Shown here: piece after piece, positions 57,180 through 64,000 of the stretch
How the letters are laid out: each line of letters starts with the position of its first letter
Numbering within the stretch: position 1 is the first letter of the stretch
The notes under the pieces: model-generated
Database searches by the model: none
What the model was told of the DNA's origin: nothing
The model's input: only the letters and a program-made list of their open reading frames with translations
Assembly: GCA_050084515.1 (NCBI GenBank)
Contig: CM114272.1
Coordinates: forward strand, 13,950,001 to 14,014,000
Length of the DNA stretch: 64,000 bases
Direction of reading: 5' to 3'
From: Blasia pusilla
Lineage: Eukaryota; Marchantiophyta; Marchantiopsida; Blasiales
Translations under genes and position numbers: made by a program

Positions 57180-57770
57180 CATCTACCACCCATCTCCTTA
57201 CGTCATTCTCTAGCATCCCATATCGTGCTCGTAAGTCTTAGATCTTCGTCACTCCCTGTGTGACTTTCATCAGTCTTCATATGCAAGTAAATCCCTTTTA
57301 GAGACTCTCTCTTATCTGCCTATGGAAGTCATGGATCCACAACTTCTAAGTTTGTACCTTCTAGTAGTTCCTCCATAACCTCAAGGAGGCTAGAAAGGGT
57401 GACAACATTTCCCTCAAGTAGAAAACTCCTCTAGGAGTCCCACTTGCGACTAAGGAAGTAGCCTCTTCTAGCTTCTCTTCATCATTTGTGAATGGCTCAA
57501 TCCATGGAATATAATGTGGATCATAGACTAGTTTCCAAACCTCAATCTCTTCAAAGAACCCAATGAATAACTCATGGTAGTCGTCTATATGGGCCCCTTA
57601 TATGTGTTGGAACAAACGATTCCATGTTGTGAAATGGTTGAGCTCTCATGAGTTACCTCATCTCAATGAGTCATGCAAAGTCCTAAAGTCTCTTAGGAAG
57701 TTTTGTAACTCGATGGTGCCAAAAGATGGCCTGGAGAATTTGTCCGGTCTTATATTCTCATCCTTGTAAG
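57180..57770 (-). pseudogene. gag remnant related to the PHD-Gypsy gag
   Basis: Read on the minus strand, the frames give FGTIELQNFLRDFR, ELNHFTTWN, FQHI, DDYHELF, EIEVWKLVYDPHYIPWIEPF and EEATS. These match the gag at 28061 (GTIELHDFIAEFR, EFNPFTAWN, FQHLEG, DDYHEF, EIEAWRLYYDPHYVSWTEPF, EEATS). The nucleotide match continues to the KLWSIHDF region near 57310 and to about 57190. Several stops and shifts are present. No pol is attached. Confidence 0.82.
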
Positions 57771-58376
57771 TAAAGAGATTGGACCACTCAACATTCTTGA
57801 TGAGGAAAAAAATCCTCCTTTGAAATCTCTCCTTTGAGAAGGAAAAAACTATGGTTCAAGGCCTTTCCTCACATATGAACACCTCCTATTCTGCACCATT
57901 GTGTCTAAATCCTCCATCACAATTGTTACCAACCCTCCTCGCGAATCCATAAAAAGAATCACAAGTGACTCTGATGCCCCTCTCACATGATCAACTCTTG
58001 CTCTCACGTAGCCAAATTTCAAAAATATCAATGGCTAAGTCTACGACACTCTAATTTATATCCTCATATGATCCAAAACGCATGTAGTGTAGAGATAGGT
58101 GGCATGGTGCAATACACTCTACATTAGTCTATATCGACTTTATGTTAGCCTAGGTGTCTAAAAATCCCACATGGATAGAGACCCTTCCTCATCCATACAT
58201 CAAAAACTTGTAATATATCTCTTCCTATCTAGAATAACCCGCGTACACCAACATTCAAGGAAAATCCTCGAAAGTGCAACAAAAGGATTATGATTTTTAC
58301 AATGATGTTGATTTTCCTTATAAACTCGCAACTTGTCACCAACTCAATTGTACTAAAAATTCACGAGAAACACATC
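57771..58376. other. Flank between gag remnant and Copia-2
   Basis: Short frames only, on both strands. The last five bases, ACATC (58372-58376), are the Copia-2 target repeat. Confidence 0.5.
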
Positions 58377-58688
58377 TATTGAAGATTGAGTTACATTCAA
58401 GCTCATCAAATATCCGAACTGCTACATTTGGTACTCACATGAAGTAGGGAAGCTTAATCTTGGTATGTCAATTAAGCATAATTCTCTTAACTAGGGTTAG
58501 TTAATCACAATTAGTCTAAATCAAGACTATGGTTAGGATAAGGGTTAGGGTTGCTTATACATACCCTATATAATTGAGAAGGGGATCAGCCTCCACTTAT
58601 TCTCTCCTTGCAAAATTTTGTTCTCTATGGGATGTGTGAGTGTGAGTGTCGTGTCCCACTAATTATGCTTCTTTAGCAGTTTTCTACA
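58377..58688 (+). repeat. Copia-2 left LTR and primer site
   Basis: It starts TATTGAAGATTGAG and ends TTTTCTACA, with CCCTATATAATTG inside. The next bases, TGATATGAGAGC (58689-58700), are a damaged tRNA-Met primer site. Confidence 0.9.
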
Positions 58689-59182
58689 TGATATGAGAGC
58701 AATAGGAGAATTTCACTTCAAATTCTTGATGTTGGAGGAGAGAAGGCAAATTTTTATTTTGGGAGAAGGAGATTTCAATAAGACCTCAATGGTAGAAGAT
58801 TTCAGGTGAAGCTGATAAAACTTTGGAGGTGTTTTTAAGGGCTTTCCCCGTCGATTTAGCAATTTGGGGCCGCATCGGACAAAATGACGCTAAAATATGG
58901 TTCTAACCGTCTTTTAGAGCTTGTTGAGAGCTTTCCAATGCATCCAAAATCGCTCAATTCTAAAATTTTGAGCTCTTGATGTACCAACTTCAGTGTAGGA
59001 AAGTGCAATTAGTGAAGGAAAGTTTTGCAATTTGCTCTCTACAGGCCAATTTCGACTACTTCTTCCATACAGTTTATCAATTTTGGAAAATTTCAAGTCA
59101 ATTTATGTTTTGGATTGGTCTATGTTTAAATTTGAATAGTGGAGAACTTGAAATTACATTTTTGTGCGTAAAATCATTCTTT

Positions 59183-60060
59183 ATGGAGTATTCCTCAACA
59201 GCAATCACAAGCCAAAAGCTAGATAAGCAAAATTATAATGTCTGGAAGTTTCGAATGAAAAATTTTCTCATGGACGAAGAACCATGGGAGCTTGTTACAT
59301 ATGATGAGGCCAAGTCAGAAGGTGACTCAATAGACTTGAATGTTTGCGCTTGAAACAAACGTGCAAGGCAAGTAATCTAGTACATTTCAATAACGATATG
59401 TTTGCCAATGATAGGTCTCATTCAAGATGTTGATACTCCGAAAGGAGGCTTGGGATGCATTAGAAAAGTTGTTCCATACATCTACAAAGGCCAAAAAGCT
59501 TCAATTGAAACAGCAATTGAACGAAGTGATGAAAGGATCGTAGAGCATCAATGATTATATTTTGAATATCTGACATATTTTTGATCAGTTGAATAACATT
59601 GGAGTGATAGTAGAAGATGATGATCTGATTTTGTTCACTCTTCAAGGCCTTCCAAAGGATTACAAGTCCTTTGAGACCTCTATCTCTATAAGAGAGAAGT
59701 ATCCAACTTTTCAAGAGTTAGTCCCACTGTTAATCAGTGAGGAGAAGCCCCTAGTAGGCAACACTAGCTCGTTTAGTATGCAAGAGAGTGCAGTATTTGT
59801 AGGTAGTGGATCAAACAGAGGCAGGGATCGTGGTAGAAGCTTCCGTGATCGTGATAGATATCAAGCATATGGAGGAGGAGGCACTCAATATAACGTCACT
59901 CATACAACTAGGAATCACTACCAGACACAATCATAAGGTCGTCATGGTAGAAACTGTTGGGGTCGAGGTCAGCAACAGAGGATCCTTGGATCTTGCAATT
60001 ACTGTGGGATAAAGGATCACTATGTAAAGTTTTGCTTCAAGAAGAAGATAATTATAAGAA
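59183..60060 (+). pseudogene. Copia-2 gag remnant
   Basis: The ATG at 59183 opens MEYSSTAITSQKLDKQNYNVW and runs to a TGA at 59351. The frame returns at 59589 (KDYKSFETSISIREKYPTF). The zinc knuckle at 59994-60035 reads CNYCGIKDHYVKFC with all four metal ligands, unlike Copia-1. Stops and a shift separate the pieces. Confidence 0.88.
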
Positions 60061-60149
60061 CGGGAACCTTACATCAAAAAAACTATGTGGAGCAACAATA
60101 CGAAGGGCAGTAACAAGAGCAACAACATTTATAAATTGAGCATCTCTTG

Positions 60150-63112
60150 GTCATGACTAATCACATGGGAGCAATGGTCAAGAAAGACTCGATAGTTGAT
60201 TGGTACATCAACTCTAGTGCATCAAATCATATGATCTCATAAGCTAAATGGTTCAGTAGTATGAAGCCGGTGAAAGATCTTGCAATTGTGCTCATAGGAT
60301 ATGACACTCAACATCATATCACACATACCGGTAAAGTTCCAATAGCATTAGATAGTCTTGGTGCTCTTGGAAATGTTCTCTATGTTCCTACCATTGCAAG
60401 AAACTTTATCTATGTAAGACAGATAGTAGAGCAAGGTTATCAAGTAAAGTTTAACACAAATGGTTGTTTCATTGGAACAATAGATGACCAGAATATGATA
60501 GCCAAAAGAACTAGATCCGACAGAATGTTCAAATTTGATGTTTCTATGCCTGAGATTCAAATTGCAATGTATGGTCAAACTAGCCAACAAGTCACAGATC
60601 TAAATATGTGGCATAAGAGATTTGGGCATATGAATCTTCAAAGATTACACAGTCTTTCATCATCTAATCTAGTAATAGGACTTCCTATATTAGCGAGTTT
60701 TACTACGTTAGAGGTATGCTCTTCTTGCCAATTTGGAAAATAAGCTAGATTTCCATTTCCAAAGCAAGGTAGAAGAGCATCCCAGATATTGGAGTTGATT
60801 CATAATGATTTTTGGACGACATCACAACATAGCCTTATTGGTTTCCAATACTTTGTTTCATTTATTGATGACTTTTCTAGGTATATATGGATATACTTGT
60901 TGAAAGCCAACTGAGAGGTATTCTCAATGTTCCAAACATTTAGAGTTCTAGTAGAGAAACAAACTAGATAACACATCTTGAAATTGCATTGTGATGGAGG
61001 AGAAGAGTATCTTTCAACAAAGTTTGATGACTACTTACGTTAAAATGGCATCCAAAGTCAAGTGACTTTTCGTTACATTCCACAATAAAATGGAGTGGCT
61101 GAGTGGAAGAATCGATATATTGCTGAGGCGGACATGTTATGTTGAATGAGAAGAACATGCCTAAGGTGTATTGGGCAGAGGTTGTAGCCTATGTAGTCTT
61201 CTAATTCAACCAAACTCCAATAGCATGAGTTCATGATAAGACTCCATTCGAAGTCTTGAGAGAAAGTAAACCTGATTTTTCCTTCTTGAAAGTATTTGGT
61301 TGTATTTATTATAATCACGTTCTTTCTGAAAGACTTCAGAAATTAGACCCCAAGTTTGAAAGATGTATCTTCATTGGCTATGTTGATGGAACTAAGGGGT
61401 ATCGAGAGGGATATAAGTGCTACATTCCATCCTCTAGGTAGCTTATTATTAGTCACGATGTTCTCTTTTATGTTGTCTTTTATGTCTTTCATAGATTCAT
61501 AAATGAAGGATTCCTTGCAAGACATCATGCATATATGATGAGAATGCTTCAAGAACAGGAACCGAGTTGTTTTGAATAAGCTGCAAGTAAGGTCGAATGG
61601 ATTGAAGCTATGGAGGAAGAGCTTGTTGCATTAAGATATCAATAAATATAGGAGTTGGTTGATATACCTTAAGGTAAGGAAGATATTGGTTGCAAATGGG
61701 TTTACAAAATCAAGCACAATCAAGATGGTATAGTGAAAAGATACAAATCCAGATTGGTAACTAAGGGATATGCACAACAATATGGCATCGATTGTGAGGA
61801 GACATTTAGCCATGTTGCAAAGATGGCAACTACGAGAACACTAGTTGCAGTTGTAGTAAGTAAGAAATGGAGATTACATTACATAGACTTCAAGAATGCC
61901 TTCTTGAATGGAGATCTATATGAGGAGGTATGTATGACTCAACCTCTTGGATATGAGCATCTTGAGTTTCCATTTCACGCATGCATGTTGAAGAAAGCTC
62001 CATACAGGCTCAGAAAAGCTCCAAGAGCTTAGTATGGCAAGATTACATACGTCCTATAAGATTTAGGCTTTAGGGTATGTGATTATGACTCCTCGTTATA
62101 TATCTTGAAAGAAAAAAATCATAGGGTTATCATTGTGTTGTATGTTGACAACCTCTTGATTACTAGGAATACTGAGGATATGGTACAAGTCGAGCTAAAG
62201 TTATAAACAGAATTTGATATGAAGGACTTGGGAGAACTCAAATACTTCTTTGGTGTTGAGTTTATCGATGTTGGAGAGAGCATGTGGTTATTTCAACAAA
62301 AATTTGCTCTTCATATGCTTTCAAAATATGGTATGACGGCTTGTAAGCCAATCTCTACACCGTTGGACTAGAGTGTGAAGCTAAGAGTGGATGAAGGAGA
62401 GTTGCTTGCACATTCTAATATGTATAGGCGCATGGTTGGAAGTTCGATCTATCTGACTATAACCATGCTAGATTTGAGTTACGTAGTTAGCCTAGTGAAC
62501 CAATTTCTACAAGCACTTCAAAAATCTCATCTTGATGCTCTGGGAAGGATTATGCGGTATGTGAAATTCTCTGTTCAATCTAGGCTTCAATTTGAACCTT
62601 CTCTGATTTTACAATTACAAGGATTGAAAAATGTTGATTGGGCAGGAAGCGTGTTTGATAGACACTCCACATCTGGTTATTCATTTACCTTGGGAAGCGC
62701 AATTATAAGTTGGGCTTCAAAGAAGCAGCCTACGCTTGCTTTATCTTCAATAGAGGCTAAGTACAAAGGAGCAACCAATGCAGCATGTGAGGCGGTGTGG
62801 CTTTATCGATTACTTCTTGAGATTAGTGTTAGTAACATAGGACCTAGTGTAATATATACAGTTAATATTAGTAGCATCAAACTTGCTAATAACCATGTGT
62901 TTTGTGCTCGAACAAAGCATGTTGAGATGCACTATCATTTTGTCAGAGAAAAAGCGCTTGCAAGAGAAATTGATCTTGTGTATATACGTACAGATCAACA
63001 AATTGTTGATATCTTTTTAAAAGCATTATCTAGAGATAAGTTTAAGATGTTTAAAAATGATTTAGGCGTTAGAGATATCGATATGAGCTTGAGGGGGAGT
63101 ATTGAAGATTGA
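60150..63112 (+). pseudogene. Copia-2 pol remnant
   Basis: The protease site reads NSSAS instead of DSGAS (near 60210), so its catalytic Asp is lost. The pre-integrase WHKRFGHMN and CSSCQFGK are good. Integrase and RT motifs occur in pieces ([34 protein letters not shown]). The YxDD box is YVDN near 62141-62152. RNase H near 62630-62760 reads KNVDW and LSSIEAKY where Copia-1 has TDADW and LSSTEAEY. There are many stops between 60740 and 61740. It is inactive. Confidence 0.92.
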
Positions 63113-63412
63113 GTTAGAGTCAAGCTCATCGAACACCCGAACATCTATATTTGGTACTCACACGAAGTAGGGAAGCTTAATCTTGGTTAGTCAGTTAAAC
63201 GTGATTATCTTAACAAAGGTTAGTTAATCACAGTTAGTCTAACTCAAGACTATGGTTAGAATTAGGATTAGGGTTACTTTTATATACCCTATAATATTGA
63301 AGAGGGGACCAGCCTCCACTCATTCTCTCATTGCAAAATTTTGTTCTCAATGGTGGTGTGTGAGTGTGAGAGTCGATTCCCACCAGTTATGCTTCTTTAG
63401 CAGTTTTCTACA
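63100..63412 (+). repeat. Copia-2 right LTR
   Basis: It follows the purine tract GAGGGGGAG, starts TATTGAAGATTGAG, ends TTTTCTACA, and is followed by ACATC. Its TATA region is altered (CCCTATAATATTG). Confidence 0.9.
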
Positions 63413-63417
63413 ACATC

Positions 63418-64000
63418 AACCTCTGAGCACTAACACGGCCTAATCCTCCTCGGCACTGTGGTGTGACCATAAGGAGCATAGTGTAGCAAAAGATGCATAA
63501 TGCAACTATGAATATCAGGACATGACACTAAATGGTGTTATGAAAAAATATGCAATACAACTCATCATGAAGTGAAAATCCATAGTTCCGGCATGGATCT
63601 AGATTTAACGATGGATATAGCATAACCATAAATGGTAAAGGAATTTGGAGGCCAATTGTAGCTACTTGCATCACATCGATATCATGATGTCAATTAATTT
63701 GGAGTGGCTACTCAAAAATCCTATGAATCCATGGACAAAAACTATGACTCATCCACTCCAAGTTAATTGGCTAACAAACTCAAGCATATTGGCCAAGACC
63801 TAGTCTAATTATGGTCATCCACGTCATCCACTTACTCCAACACGGAAACCATGGAATCTTGGATAAGGCTATCCTCCATTCTAATTGGACCTATGGAACA
63901 CAATATGGAACCAAGATCAATGCTAAAGTCGTGGCCAAATCATGAAGAACTCTCAAAAAGTGATCTAAAATAGTGCTAAAATCAAAGAAGCTCTATCTAC
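63418..64000. other. End of window, no gene recognised
   Basis: AT-rich. An inverted pair (CAATTAATTTGGAGTGG at 63691-63707 and its complement at 63753-63769, one mismatch) is the only structure seen. Confidence 0.5.

Larger units (their letters stand above)
58377..63412 (+). mobile_element. Copia-2: complete but inactive LTR retrotransposon
   Basis: LTRs of 312 and 313 bp flank gag-pol remnants of the same family as Copia-1. A perfect 5-bp target duplication, ACATC, lies at 58372-58376 and 63413-63417. The LTRs differ at roughly one base in eight by eye, slightly more than in Copia-1. Many stops and shifts are present. Confidence 0.95.

Overview
This window looks like nuclear DNA of a land plant. 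Three host genes can be supported. All are plant-type families: an intronless SUVH histone H3K9 methyltransferase, a two-exon chlorophyllase, and a two-exon RRA-type Golgi arabinosyltransferase. They lie far apart in AT-rich, transposon-filled DNA. The low gene density, the few introns and a Gypsy family with an unusual integrase tail make a bryophyte (liverwort or moss) or another non-flowering lineage a reasonable guess. The sequence alone does not prove it.

Layout. 1-4.4 kb: non-coding DNA with a small Helitron-like element and a dispersed repeat. 4.4-6.7 kb: SUVH gene, followed by a degenerate 124-bp tandem repeat. 10.4-13.2 kb: broken hAT transposase on the minus strand, then two blocks of local tandem repeats. 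15.4 kb: a second Helitron-like element. 20.4-26.2 kb: a Gypsy-type LTR split by a complete but dead Copia element (Copia-1). 26.2-36 kb: a broken Gypsy element (gag, RT, RNase H, integrase) whose integrase region ends in a PHD finger. Several LTR fragments and extra integrase pieces have been shuffled into it. 36.2-40.3 kb: a second, minus-strand Gypsy family with duplicated LTR/leader units, one of them carrying a MITE-like insert. 41.0-42.3 kb: dead PIF/Harbinger transposase. 43.8-45.7 kb: chlorophyllase. 50.6-52.5 kb: RRA glycosyltransferase. 53.2 kb: two Helitron-like elements, one apparently nested in the other. 55.3-56.9 kb: a solo LTR and a divergent LTR holding (AG)72. 57.2-57.8 kb: minus-strand gag pseudogene of the PHD-Gypsy family. 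58.4-63.4 kb: Copia-2, a sibling of Copia-1, complete with LTRs and target-site duplication.

No operon-like cooperation is expected among the three host genes: one acts in chromatin, one in chlorophyll breakdown and one in cell-wall glycoprotein arabinosylation. The most interesting system is the PHD-Gypsy family at 26-36 kb. It has a C-terminal PHD finger where chromoviruses carry a chromodomain, a block resembling the C-terminal end of DNA cytosine methyltransferases upstream of RT, and LTRs with a series of palindromes around the TATA box. Every retroelement reading frame here is broken by stops or frameshifts. No tRNA, rRNA or CRISPR was recognised.
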